Source of the DNA: Gammaproteobacteria bacterium
GTDB lineage: Bacteria; Pseudomonadota; Gammaproteobacteria; UBA1113
Length of the DNA stretch: 64,000 bases
Assembly: GCA_021773305.1 (NCBI GenBank)
Contig: JAJFKH010000007.1
Location: 1-64,000 of the forward strand
Direction of reading: 5' to 3'
Shown here: in pieces, positions 36,086-45,527 of the stretch
How the letters are laid out: each line of letters starts with the position of its first letter
How positions within the stretch are numbered: the first letter of the stretch is position 1
Notes under the pieces: generated by a model
What the model was told of the DNA's origin: nothing
Databases searched by the model: none
Seen by the model: only the letters and a program-made list of their open reading frames with translations
Translations under genes and position numbers: made by a program

Positions 36086-38215
36086 TTAAGTTGTTGCTGT
36101 CTGTTCCACAATCTTAGGCGTTATGAATATAAGCAATTCTTGCCTTTCATTCATATTATTTGTATTTCTAAACAAATACCCAATTAAGGGCAAGCTACCA
36201 AAGAATGGGATCCGCGTTACTGTATTTCGTTTATCTTCCTGATAAACACCACCGAGCACAATGGTTTGACCATTTTCGACTAATACCCGAGTTTCAATTT
36301 GCTGAGTCGCAATTGCAGGCACGCCTAGCACTTCCGGCTCATTACTACGTCTATCTTGATTGATTTTCAAATCCATGATGATATTACCATCCGGTGTTAT
36401 CTGGGGCGTTACCCGTAGGGCCAACACCGCCTTTTTAAATTCAACGGAAGTTGCGCCACTGGATGTGGCTTCTTGATAGGGAATTTCCTCGCCTTGCTCA
36501 ATAACCGCTTCATGTTGATTCGCAGTCACTAACCTAGGACTTGAAATGAGTTCACCCATACCTTCAGATTCTAAAGCAGAAATTTCTAAATCTAGCAAAT
36601 AACCTTTCCCTAAATTAGCCAGGGCAACACCAAAGGAACCGGCAATACCTGCATCAGGCAAGGAAGGTAAATTCACATTTAATCTCTCTGCCACCGGCAA
36701 ATTCAATAAAGGATTATTGCCATTTAATACGTTATTTTGCATGGTATTGGCACCTTCTAGGGTACCTGTCACGTGATTAGGTTTTGTCACACCAAATTGA
36801 ATCCCTAATTCCTTTTCAAAATTGGTATCGACATTGACAATCCTTGCTTCGATTAAGACTTGCTTCACCGGCACATCTAAACGCTCAATCAATTCCCTCG
36901 CACGCAGTACGCTATCGAGGGTATCTTGGATAAGTAACGTATTGGTTCTATCATCCACTGTGACATTACCTCTAGCGGTGAGCAGTGATGTGCTTTGATC
37001 TTTTAACAAATTAGAAACATCCGCAGCTTTAGCATAATTCAGTTGCATCAATTCTGTTGTGAGCGGCTCTAAGGCTTTCACTTCTTTTTTTGATTCTAAT
37101 TCTTCTTTTTCCCGAGCAGCCACTTCCTCACTCGGGGCAATCATCAACACATTGCCAACCTTGCGCTGCGCTAAGCCTTGGGTTTTCAGGATAATAGCAA
37201 GGGCTTCATCCCAAGGAATGTTATTTAATCTGAGAGTAATACTGCCTTTCACGGTATCACTTGCAACAATATTAATTCCGGTAAACTCAGCTAATAATTG
37301 CAAAATAGCCCGCACTTGAATGTCTTGAAAATTAAGCGACAATCGCTCTCCTGTATAAACAATGTCTTCTTCATTTTCACCAATGATAGTATCACCCACA
37401 TCCGGACTCACATCGACAACAAATTTATCATTCACTTGATAAGCCAGATGCTGATAACTCCCTGTAACATGAATCGACATTTTGACATTGCTTGCTTGTT
37501 TTTGCGTATCAATGATTTGCACAGGCGTACCAAAATCAGTCACATCAAGTCGTCGTTGAAGCCGAGACGGTATCGACGTCTCAATAAATTCCACAACAAT
37601 TTCATCTGTTTGCTGGGTCACATTTATCCCCATACTAGCATCAGACAACATTGCAATGACACGTCCTCCACCATCTTCATCTCGGCGAAAATCAACCCCT
37701 TTAATAGCGTGATGTACTTTGCTCCATTGGTTAACCGAAAATTTATCTTTCGTATATTTTAAAGCAACAGGAGCCGTTCCATTTAATGTCACATAAATAT
37801 GGGTACCATTATCCCTTCCCACCCCTGGGACAACTTGGTAGTGCACAGCATTTTTTAAACTTAATACCGCTCTGACTCGATTATTCGCTTCAACCACGTC
37901 AATATTGCGCAATACACCCACAGGAAGAAATTTACTATTTTTGTCAAAGCCTTTTTTAGCATGGGCAAAATCAATAATCACCCGTGGCGGCTGTTGAGTT
38001 TTAAAGCTTTTAGGGATCATAACCGGTTTATCAAAAGTAAAGTCTATACGAATTTTTCCATTGGCCAGCGCCTGAGCATCAATATCGGTTAATACTGCAT
38101 CAGAACGTTCTGCTGCAAATACCAAAGAAACCCAACACAGCAGAAACAGGCCGAGAAAACCCGACAAACTCCATCCAACCCGTTTCAAATGTATATTATC
38201 CAATCTACTGCTCAC
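36086..38215 (-). CDS. pilQ: Type IV pilus secretin PilQ
   Basis: Outer-membrane channel through which type IV pili extend. After a signal sequence (about residues 12-34) there are two AMIN-type domains (about 40-260), an STN/N0 domain (LSLNFQDIQVRAILQLLAEFTGINIVAS), an N1 domain, and the C-terminal secretin core with EGMGELISSPRLVTANQHEAVIEQGEEIPY and the ending VLVENGQTIVLGGVYQ. 709 residues. Overlaps pilP by 11 bp. Confidence 0.96.
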   Translation of the reverse strand: MSSRLDNIHLKRVGWSLSGFLGLFLLCWVSLVFAAERSDAVLTDIDAQALANGKIRIDFTFDKPVMIPKSFKTQQPPRVIIDFAHAKKGFDKNSKFLPVGVLRNIDVVEANNRVRAVLSLKNAVHYQVVPGVGRDNGTHIYVTLNGTAPVALKYTKDKFSVNQWSKVHHAIKGVDFRRDEDGGGRVIAMLSDASMGINVTQQTDEIVVEFIETSIPSRLQRRLDVTDFGTPVQIIDTQKQASNVKMSIHVTGSYQHLAYQVNDKFVVDVSPDVGDTIIGENEEDIVYTGERLSLNFQDIQVRAILQLLAEFTGINIVASDTVKGSITLRLNNIPWDEALAIILKTQGLAQRKVGNVLMIAPSEEVAAREKEELESKKEVKALEPLTTELMQLNYAKAADVSNLLKDQSTSLLTARGNVTVDDRTNTLLIQDTLDSVLRARELIERLDVPVKQVLIEARIVNVDTNFEKELGIQFGVTKPNHVTGTLEGANTMQNNVLNGNNPLLNLPVAERLNVNLPSLPDAGIAGSFGVALANLGKGYLLDLEISALESEGMGELISSPRLVTANQHEAVIEQGEEIPYQEATSSGATSVEFKKAVLALRVTPQITPDGNIIMDLKINQDRRSNEPEVLGVPAIATQQIETRVLVENGQTIVLGGVYQEDKRNTVTRIPFFGSLPLIGYLFRNTNNMNERQELLIFITPKIVEQTATT

Positions 38216-38741
38216 TTAATGTCATGGTCACTTGGCGTTTTTTCCAACCACCAAGCCCATCCGGCACTGTTTCTAAAATGCTAACTTGGTTCACCGTAAC
38301 ACGTTCAACCTTACCAAAATTCTGTCCAATATGGTTGCCTGTGGCAATACGATAAACCGAACCATCAGGGGCCGATATCAACGCCCAAATATCACCCGCT
38401 CTACCTAATGTCCCTACCATTCGCAGAGCATCTAACGGAAAGGCCTCTAACTTTTCTTTGGGCCGATTCGTATCCGGTTGTACCCCAGACGCTAATTTCC
38501 TAACCTGAGGCGGTCGAAATGGATCCCGTAAATTCCCAGCAGAATAACTATGCGAATCGAAAGTGGCAAACTGCGGTATCGGTTCCACTTCCTGGGCAGG
38601 ACGGCTTTTCACTTCATCCATGTAAGCTTTTAAACCAGCGTGCCTCTTTTCATAGCTACTACAACCTGACACTACAAGCATGCAAAATAAGAGCCAGATT
38701 ATCAAGCAACTCGACAGTGACTTTCGCGCTAAGTGTATCAC
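38205..38741 (-). CDS. pilP: Type IV pilus assembly lipoprotein PilP
   Basis: Inner-membrane lipoprotein that links PilNO to PilQ. The lipobox is VVSGCSSYEKR (Cys about 27). The LRDPFRPP motif and the HR-like beta domain (LRMVGTLGRAGDIWALISAPDGSVYRI) are typical. Start is GTG at 38741 with GGAGGTGA upstream, overlapping the pilO stop by 1 bp. Confidence 0.93.
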   Translation of the reverse strand: MIHLARKSLSSCLIIWLLFCMLVVSGCSSYEKRHAGLKAYMDEVKSRPAQEVEPIPQFATFDSHSYSAGNLRDPFRPPQVRKLASGVQPDTNRPKEKLEAFPLDALRMVGTLGRAGDIWALISAPDGSVYRIATGNHIGQNFGKVERVTVNQVSILETVPDGLGGWKKRQVTMTLSEQ

Positions 38742-39346
38742 TAGGAGTCACCTCCGTCCAAGTAGCGATAGGTCTTAGCGGTAATATCCATGGTTAGCTC
38801 ATCTTTAGGTTGAGAATCTCCCCGAGGATGCTTGATAGAAAAATCATCAATCGTCACAATTCGCTGCAAACTCGCCACACTGCTAATAAATTCAGCAAGT
38901 TGGTGATAACTACCTTCAACGGAAATAGCAATGGGTAGCTCAGCATAAAATTCTCGATCAATTTCAGGTTCCGGTTTGATCAATTTAAATACCAATCCAT
39001 TAGCAACACCCATCTTTGAAATATCTTCAACTAGGTTTGGTACTTCCGTCTTTGCCGGTAACTGTTGCAACATATCTGCAAATAACCGCTCAATTTCTGC
39101 CACTTGCTGTTTATAGATAGCTAAATTTGCCGCTTGATCATGCTTAATCTCAAAACTCGATCGCAAATCAATCTCTTCATTTTCCACAGCGTCTAATTTT
39201 ATCACTTGGCGTCGAATATCAATCCAATAGCCCAACCCTAATATCACCCCACAAGCGACCCCTACTACCAAAATTTTGGCAATAGTTGGCCAAATACCAA
39301 TATCCTCAAAAGTTAAATCATTGAGATCCAATGCCATTCTGGCCAT
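38741..39346 (-). CDS. pilO: Type IV pilus alignment protein PilO
   Basis: Bitopic protein of the PilMNOP platform: one N-terminal membrane helix (about residues 20-40), a coiled coil, then a ferredoxin-like domain (FYAELPIAISVEGSYHQLAEFISSVASLQRIVTI). 201 residues. An ATG at 39346 and one at 39337 are both possible. Overlaps pilN by 29 bp. Confidence 0.92.
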   Translation of the reverse strand: MARMALDLNDLTFEDIGIWPTIAKILVVGVACGVILGLGYWIDIRRQVIKLDAVENEEIDLRSSFEIKHDQAANLAIYKQQVAEIERLFADMLQQLPAKTEVPNLVEDISKMGVANGLVFKLIKPEPEIDREFYAELPIAISVEGSYHQLAEFISSVASLQRIVTIDDFSIKHPRGDSQPKDELTMDITAKTYRYLDGGDS

Positions 39347-39914
39347 CCATTATAAAGCTACCTGTTTCATCTTTAGGCATTGTCTGCCGCATTTCTAATT
39401 CAAAATCTCGCACTCGCCCAGTATCTCCACCCTCATTTTTAATTTGCGTCAAAATAGGATTTTCCACCCAGGCGGATGCTTCAATATTACGCATCAACTC
39501 AGACACTCGCGTATTCGATTCTGCTTTCCCCGTCAAAGTGACTTTTAATCCTTCTTTGCGTACATTTGTCACAAAGACACCATTCGGCAAAACCCGCACA
39601 ATTTCATCAAACAACCTCACCACCATGGGTCGAGTCGCCTGAAGTTGTTGAATAATTTCCATTCTAGCAATTAAGTTAGCTTTCGCTTGCTGGATCACTT
39701 CTATTTCTCTTGTTTTAGCATCAAGCAATGCAATTTCCTGACGAAATTGTCCGTTAATGGCTTTTTGAGCACGAATATGTCCACCGAGAATCATATGAAT
39801 CACGATCAAAAATAATACACAGATAGTCCCTGACCCACCCAAGACAACGTAAAATTCCCGAGTCTTTTGCTCACGTAATGTTTCTCGCCAAGGTAGTAGA
39901 TTAATATTTGGCAC
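39318..39914 (-). CDS. pilN: Type IV pilus assembly protein PilN
   Basis: Bitopic inner-membrane protein. The N-terminal INLLPWRE motif that docks into PilM is at residues 4-11, followed by a membrane helix (about 24-45), a coiled coil and a ferredoxin-like periplasmic domain. 198 residues, immediately after pilM. Confidence 0.95.
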   Translation of the reverse strand: MPNINLLPWRETLREQKTREFYVVLGGSGTICVLFLIVIHMILGGHIRAQKAINGQFRQEIALLDAKTREIEVIQQAKANLIARMEIIQQLQATRPMVVRLFDEIVRVLPNGVFVTNVRKEGLKVTLTGKAESNTRVSELMRNIEASAWVENPILTQIKNEGGDTGRVRDFELEMRQTMPKDETGSFIMDGQNGIGSQ

Positions 39915-40982
39915 TTAATCAAAACTCCTCAATGCCAGTCCGCTGCAAATCATCAGTGATGGTGCATCAGCACTCAGCACCAACGCATCCACTCGGGTCG
40001 ATATACTCATATCCAAAAAGGGATTTGCAATGGAACATTCTGTTCCTAACCGTTCTTTGACTAAATCGCTCAACCCAGGGATAAAAGCCCCCCCACCGGC
40101 TAATACAATATGATCAATTTCATTGTAGCGACTGGCGGAAAAGAAAAACTGCAATGAGCGACGAATCAACGGGATCAATGCCTCTCGAAAAGGATCTAAA
40201 ACTTCAGGCACATAATCATCCGCTAAAGCCCCTTGTTTTTTAGCAAGCCCTGCTTCTTCGTAAGTCAGTCCATAACGCCGTTGAATAGACTCTGTCAATT
40301 GTTTGCCGCCGAACACTTCTTCACGGCTATAAATAGTTGACAGATTGTGGAGCACATTAATGGTGGTCACTACCGAACCAATATCCACAATAGCAATGGT
40401 TTTATCAACGCCCCGATCCGGAAGTTGGGCGGCGATCAGCGGACAAGCTCTTTCCATGGCATAGGATTCTACATCCACCACATCAGCGGTCACCCCCCCC
40501 AGCTTCAACGCATCCACACGAATATCAACATTTTCTGTACGAGAAGCCGCAGCCAATACATCGACTTTCTCCGAATTTTTTTCATTAACCCCAAGGATTT
40601 CAAAATCAAGACTGACTTCTTCCATGGGATAGGGGATATAACGACTGGCTTCAAGTTTTGCTTGAACGGCTGTTTCATGATCTTCTAGGGCTGCATCTAG
40701 CTCCAGTACCTTGGTAATCACCGAAGAACTGCTCACAGCCACCGCAGCATGACGTAAATGAGTACCTGAACGCGCAATCACTAATTTGATGGCTTCGCTG
40801 ACTGCTTCAATGTCTTTAATATCGCCTTCGGCTTGGCTATCAGGAAATAAGGGTGCCACAGCATAGCTTTCCACACGATAATGTCCCCCTTGCTGGCTTA
40901 ACTCCAACAATTTCACCGATGTTGAACTAATATCAACACCCAGTAATTTCGGCTTATTTCGTGAAAAAATTGGCCATCCCAC
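39915..40982 (-). CDS. pilM: Type IV pilus actin-like ATPase PilM
   Basis: Cytoplasmic FtsA-like protein that anchors the PilNOP complex. LLGVDISSTSVKLLELS, AIVDIGSVVTTINV and HIVLAGGGAFIPGL are the nucleotide-binding motifs. 355 residues. GTG start with AAAGGGA upstream. First gene of pilMNOPQ-aroKB-damX-hemE; normally directly divergent from ponA, here separated by the DUF885 gene. Confidence 0.95.
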   Translation of the reverse strand: MGWPIFSRNKPKLLGVDISSTSVKLLELSQQGGHYRVESYAVAPLFPDSQAEGDIKDIEAVSEAIKLVIARSGTHLRHAAVAVSSSSVITKVLELDAALEDHETAVQAKLEASRYIPYPMEEVSLDFEILGVNEKNSEKVDVLAAASRTENVDIRVDALKLGGVTADVVDVESYAMERACPLIAAQLPDRGVDKTIAIVDIGSVVTTINVLHNLSTIYSREEVFGGKQLTESIQRRYGLTYEEAGLAKKQGALADDYVPEVLDPFREALIPLIRRSLQFFFSASRYNEIDHIVLAGGGAFIPGLSDLVKERLGTECSIANPFLDMSISTRVDALVLSADAPSLMICSGLALRSFD

Positions 40983-41215
40983 GGTAAAATCCCTTTACAA
41001 TCCCGCCCTAATCAAAAAATACTCAGCTCATTCTGTTAAGTATAGCTATTGTCATTAAAAATAGATACTTATCACGGGTAGGATTTAGGGCTGTCCCATT
41101 AAAATTCTTGCATTAAGGTCAAGGCCGCGCCTAGATTCTTGACTGAGGTCGTCATGGCTAAGTTGTATGATGGTCAACTGCTGTACCATTTTACTGGAGT
41201 GACAGAGTATATTAC

Positions 41216-41245
41216 TTGACCCCCTGTCAACCCATATAGGATAAT
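41216..41245 (+). promoter_or_regulatory. Candidate promoter of the DUF885 gene
   Basis: TTGACC (41216-41221), 18-bp spacer, GATAAT (41240-41245), 34 bp before the GTG start. The rest of the 297-bp gap (40983-41279) shows no gene I can support. Confidence 0.5.
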
Positions 41246-41279
41246 GACTGGACAGTTTTAATCATCGAGGCAGACTATC

Positions 41280-43037
41280 GTGACAATTATCCAGAAAAAA
41301 GTGTTTTTGAGAGCTGTTTTTACGTTATTTTTAGCTTTTCCCGGGATCATGTTAGCCAGTAGCTCAGCAACATTCATTGATTTAGCACAACGTTATGAAA
41401 AAAGTCGCTTTAATTTTTATCCTGAAGAAGGGTTATTCTGGGGGTTAAGCGATATTCCACAAGATAGATTTATGGATCCCTCTTTGGATGCCCTGCGGGG
41501 ATGGCACCGAGAAGAAGATGAAATTCTTGCATCGCTCAATAATATGCATCCCAGACAATTTAACAATCCCGCAATATACCAGTCCTACCAACTGTTAAAA
41601 AACCATATTCAAGCCGAACAAGCTACTCGCATTTGTCATCAAGAACTCTGGGATGTAAACCCAATGTTTGGCTGGCACAACATGATGGCGATGGTTGCAG
41701 AAAAACAACCCGTGGGAAGCGAAAAAAACCGTGCGGACGCGCTTAAGCGTTGGAATACCTTCGACAAAATAGTAGACGCTCAAATCGCGCGGTTAGAAGC
41801 GGGTTTGGTTGAAGGTTTTTCTGCGCCTAAACCCGCGGTAGAACGCGTACTCATCCAACTCAAAACACTCACAAATTATAGCACCATTGATTCGCCTTTC
41901 TACGAGCTTGCCAAGCATGATGACGATGATGTTTTCAAACAACAGATCGCTAATTTAATCGAACATAACATAAACCCTGCACTACAACGCTATACAAATT
42001 ATCTGGAATATCATTATCTCTCCCAAGCAAGGGCTAAAGTCGGTGTAGAGGCCATACCGAATGGACAGCAATGCTACCAAGCGCTTTTAAAACAAAACAC
42101 AACCTTAGACACAACTCCTGAGGAAATTTATCAACTAGGTCTTGAACATATGGAAGAGCTGACCGATGAAATTATAACCATAGGCCAGCAAGCATTAGAC
42201 TTGAACACTGTAGCTGATATTTTTGAACAGGGAAAAAACCACTATTTTTTTCATTCTGAACAAGATATTTTAGATTATAACTTCGCAGCACTGGAACGTG
42301 CCAAAATTGCGGCCCCAGAATGGTTTAATTTAATGCCAAAAGCCGAAGGCACCATTAAACCTTATCCCGAACATCGCGCCATGACGGGTGCCGCAGGCGA
42401 ATATGATCCCCCCAGTGAAGATGGCACAAAACCAGGAATTTTTTACATTAATACCTACCAACCAGAGACAAGAAGTCGCATCGATCAAGAAGCCACATTA
42501 TTTCATGAACTCATTCCAGGCCACCATTTTCAGGTAGCACTCAGCATGGAAGATAAAAGCCATCTGAGTATTGACAAATTACTGTGGAACTCAGGCTATG
42601 GTGAAGGCTGGGCGCTATACGTAGAACGTCTTGCTGATGAAATGGGGCTGTACAGTGATTCTATTTCGCAATTAGGAATGCTTTCCAATGAAGCCTTGCG
42701 CACCGCAAGGCTAGTCGTCGATCCTGGGATGCATGTCATGGGCTGGACCCGTGAGCAAGCCGTCCAATACATGGAGCAACACACGGCTTTGGATCACACG
42801 CTTATCCAAGGGGAAGTTGACCGTTACATCATGATGCCAGGCCAAGCTACCGCTTATATGCTAGGTAAGCAGGAAATTGAAAATTTACGTCAGCTTGCCA
42901 GAGACACTCAAGGCGAACGCTTTGATATTCGCCAATTTCATGACCAAGTGTTAAAAAATGGGGCTGTTACCCTACCTATGCTGCGCGCTCAAATCGAAAA
43001 TTGGTTGGAAAATGATCTTGATGGAACTGAAAGTTAA
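41280..43037 (+). CDS. DUF885 family exported metallopeptidase-like protein
   Basis: A hydrophobic leader (MTIIQKKVFLRAVFTLFLAFPGIMLASS) suggests export or lipid anchoring. The zinc-binding-like HELIPGHHFQ (about residues 407-416) and downstream GYGEGWALYVERLADEMGLY are the DUF885 signatures. 585 residues, typical. Members of this family are putative carboxypeptidase-like hydrolases of unknown substrate. GTG start with GAGG 9 bp upstream. Placed between pilM and ponA, which are usually adjacent. Confidence 0.88.
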   Translation: MTIIQKKVFLRAVFTLFLAFPGIMLASSSATFIDLAQRYEKSRFNFYPEEGLFWGLSDIPQDRFMDPSLDALRGWHREEDEILASLNNMHPRQFNNPAIYQSYQLLKNHIQAEQATRICHQELWDVNPMFGWHNMMAMVAEKQPVGSEKNRADALKRWNTFDKIVDAQIARLEAGLVEGFSAPKPAVERVLIQLKTLTNYSTIDSPFYELAKHDDDDVFKQQIANLIEHNINPALQRYTNYLEYHYLSQARAKVGVEAIPNGQQCYQALLKQNTTLDTTPEEIYQLGLEHMEELTDEIITIGQQALDLNTVADIFEQGKNHYFFHSEQDILDYNFAALERAKIAAPEWFNLMPKAEGTIKPYPEHRAMTGAAGEYDPPSEDGTKPGIFYINTYQPETRSRIDQEATLFHELIPGHHFQVALSMEDKSHLSIDKLLWNSGYGEGWALYVERLADEMGLYSDSISQLGMLSNEALRTARLVVDPGMHVMGWTREQAVQYMEQHTALDHTLIQGEVDRYIMMPGQATAYMLGKQEIENLRQLARDTQGERFDIRQFHDQVLKNGAVTLPMLRAQIENWLENDLDGTES

Positions 43038-43095
43038 CTTTTGCTAGCTAATAAGGTATGATTCACCCTTTGGTTATAGGCTATCCTCAGTTAAT

Positions 43096-45516
43096 ATGGC
43101 TTGGGTAAAAACAACATTTCGCATTGTCAAATGGCTAGCATTCGGTACTTGTCTCTTAGTGCTCCTGGCTGTGGGGATCCTAATTTTCACAGTTGAGCAT
43201 GATTTGCCTGATGTCGCGGTGTTGAAAGATGTGAAGCTCCAAGTCCCTCTGAGAATATTTACCAGCGATGGCAAGCTTATCGCAGAATATGGTCAAAAAA
43301 GACGCATCCCTGTTCCCTATGAAGAAATACCTCAACCACTTATCCAAGCCGTCCTCGCCACTGAAGATCAACGATTCTATGAGCATCCCGGTGTTGATAT
43401 TTTTGGCTTGCTACGCGCTGCCGTACGCGTTGCAGCAACAGGCACGAAAGCCCAAGGTGGTAGCACCATTACGATGCAAGTTGCACGAAATTTTTTCTTG
43501 ACTCGCAAAAAAACCTACGTAAGAAAGCTCAAAGAAATTCTATTGGCTATTAAAATCGACAGTGAATTGAGCAAAGATAGAATCATCAGTCTATACCTCA
43601 ATAAAATCTATTTTGGCAACCGTGCTTACGGCGTTGGCGCTGCTGCTCAAGTTTACTATGGCAAGTCCTTGAGAAAACTCACGCTGCCTCAAATGGCCAT
43701 GATAGCCGGATTGCCTAAAGCACCTTCGAACTTAAATCCTTTAAAAAATCCTGAAGCCGCCTTAAAACGTCGTAATCATGTTCTAAAACGCATGTTTGAA
43801 GAAGACTACATTTCAGAAGAAACCTATCAACAAGCCATTGCCGCACCCGTTACAGCACGGTTCCATGGACTGCCTCTCACAGTAAAAGCCCCTTTTGTCG
43901 CAGAAATGGTGCGCTCAGCACTCGTCGAACAATATGGAGAAAAAGCCTACTCCATTGGATTAAGCATTTACACAACCCTGGATAGCAAACTGGTTAAAAC
44001 TGCCAATAAAACCTTACAAGAAGGTTTACTCACTTACGATAAACGTCATGGATATCGAGGCTCTGAAGATAACCTGGAGATCCCACGGCTAGATAATTTA
44101 CCTCAACTGTTGAAAACCTTAAAAAAAATAAAATCCGTGAACCAACTGCAACCTGCCATCGTCATGGCAGTCCATGAAAAAGATGCCACAGCCCTCTTAA
44201 AAAACGGCTCAGTTGTCACAATCCCTTGGGAAGGATTATCCTGGGCAAGGAAAGCGACAGGCGGTCGCTACTTGGGGGCGCAACCGACTTCTGCGGCACA
44301 AATTCTTAAATCAGGTGATCTTATTCGTGTCATCGAACTCTCTAGCAAAAAATGGCATCTCAGCCAAATTCCTGAAATAGAAGGCGCTCTTGTCTCAATG
44401 GATCCTCAAACAGGCGCTATCGTTGCATTAGTTGGTGGTTTTAATTATCAAAAAAGTAATTTCAACCGAGCAACCCAAGCTCATCGGCAACCAGGTTCTG
44501 CATTTAAACCCTTTATTTATTCCGCAGCCTTAGCTAAGGGATTTAGTTTGGCAAGCATCATTAATGATGCTCCAGTTGTGGTATCCAATCCCTCAGAAGA
44601 AAATTATTGGCGACCACAAAATGATACACGGAAATTTTATGGCCCTACTCGACTTAGAGTCGGTTTAATAAAATCTCGTAACTTGGTTTCCATTCGCACT
44701 CTTGACGCTACTGGGATCCCCTTTACATTAGAATATTTGCGCCATTTTGGTTTTTCTCCTCGTCGCCTACCGAATACACTGTCCCTCGCACTGGGAAGCG
44801 GAGCCGTCTCACCGCTGGAATTAGCCCGCGCCTACGGCATTATCGCTAACGGGGGATTCAAAATAAAACCTTATATTATCGATTATATAACAAACACAAG
44901 TGGCGAAATGATTTTCCAAGCAAAACCACAAATCGCTTGCGAAGTTTGTATTAAAGAAAATTTCTCTACCGCAACACTCTCACAGCAAAATATTCAGTGG
45001 GCCGAACAAAGCATATCACCTCAAATAGCTTACTTAATAACAACCGCTTTAAAAGATGTTATTAAAGAAGGTACTGGGCGTCGAGTGCGATACTCAGGAT
45101 TGCAGCGGGATGATCTCGCAGGAAAAACGGGCACCACCAATGAACAAAAGGACGGCTGGTTTGCAGGATTTAATAGCGATTTGGTCACTGTCGCCTGGGT
45201 TGGCTTTGATATCCCTAAGTCCATATACGAGTACGGCTCGAAATCCGCCTTACCTATTTGGGTGAATTTCATGAAAACAGCACTACAGAAAAAACCCGAG
45301 CATAGCATGCCTCAACCCCAAGGACTTGTAACCATTCGCATTGATTCAGAAACAGGATTAACGGCACAGCCCTGGCAGAAAAATACATTATTTGAAACCT
45401 TTCGAGAAGAGAATCTTCCCGAGCGTAATCAAATCACAGAATCACCTTACCCAGCATCGGGAAGAGCAAACCAAGAAAACCTCGATGAAAACGATGAAGA
45501 TACTTATTTATTTTAA
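43096..45516 (+). CDS. mrcA: Penicillin-binding protein 1A
   Basis: Bifunctional class A PBP that polymerises and cross-links peptidoglycan. N-terminal membrane helix (about 11-33). Glycosyltransferase motifs ATEDQRFYEHPGVD and GGSTITMQVARNFFLT are present. An OB-like insert is followed by transpeptidase motifs S-x-x-K (GSAFKPF), SRN (KSRNLVS) and KTGT (KTGTTNEQKDGWF). 806 residues. Also called ponA. Confidence 0.96.
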   Translation: MAWVKTTFRIVKWLAFGTCLLVLLAVGILIFTVEHDLPDVAVLKDVKLQVPLRIFTSDGKLIAEYGQKRRIPVPYEEIPQPLIQAVLATEDQRFYEHPGVDIFGLLRAAVRVAATGTKAQGGSTITMQVARNFFLTRKKTYVRKLKEILLAIKIDSELSKDRIISLYLNKIYFGNRAYGVGAAAQVYYGKSLRKLTLPQMAMIAGLPKAPSNLNPLKNPEAALKRRNHVLKRMFEEDYISEETYQQAIAAPVTARFHGLPLTVKAPFVAEMVRSALVEQYGEKAYSIGLSIYTTLDSKLVKTANKTLQEGLLTYDKRHGYRGSEDNLEIPRLDNLPQLLKTLKKIKSVNQLQPAIVMAVHEKDATALLKNGSVVTIPWEGLSWARKATGGRYLGAQPTSAAQILKSGDLIRVIELSSKKWHLSQIPEIEGALVSMDPQTGAIVALVGGFNYQKSNFNRATQAHRQPGSAFKPFIYSAALAKGFSLASIINDAPVVVSNPSEENYWRPQNDTRKFYGPTRLRVGLIKSRNLVSIRTLDATGIPFTLEYLRHFGFSPRRLPNTLSLALGSGAVSPLELARAYGIIANGGFKIKPYIIDYITNTSGEMIFQAKPQIACEVCIKENFSTATLSQQNIQWAEQSISPQIAYLITTALKDVIKEGTGRRVRYSGLQRDDLAGKTGTTNEQKDGWFAGFNSDLVTVAWVGFDIPKSIYEYGSKSALPIWVNFMKTALQKKPEHSMPQPQGLVTIRIDSETGLTAQPWQKNTLFETFREENLPERNQITESPYPASGRANQENLDENDEDTYLF

Positions 45517-45527
45517 CCCATTTATTG

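Noticed and set aside
41155-41220. Short frame MAKLYDGQLLYHFTGVTEYIT upstream of the DUF885 gene
   Set aside because: Only 21 codons, no ribosome binding site and no recognised similarity; it more likely belongs to the promoter region.
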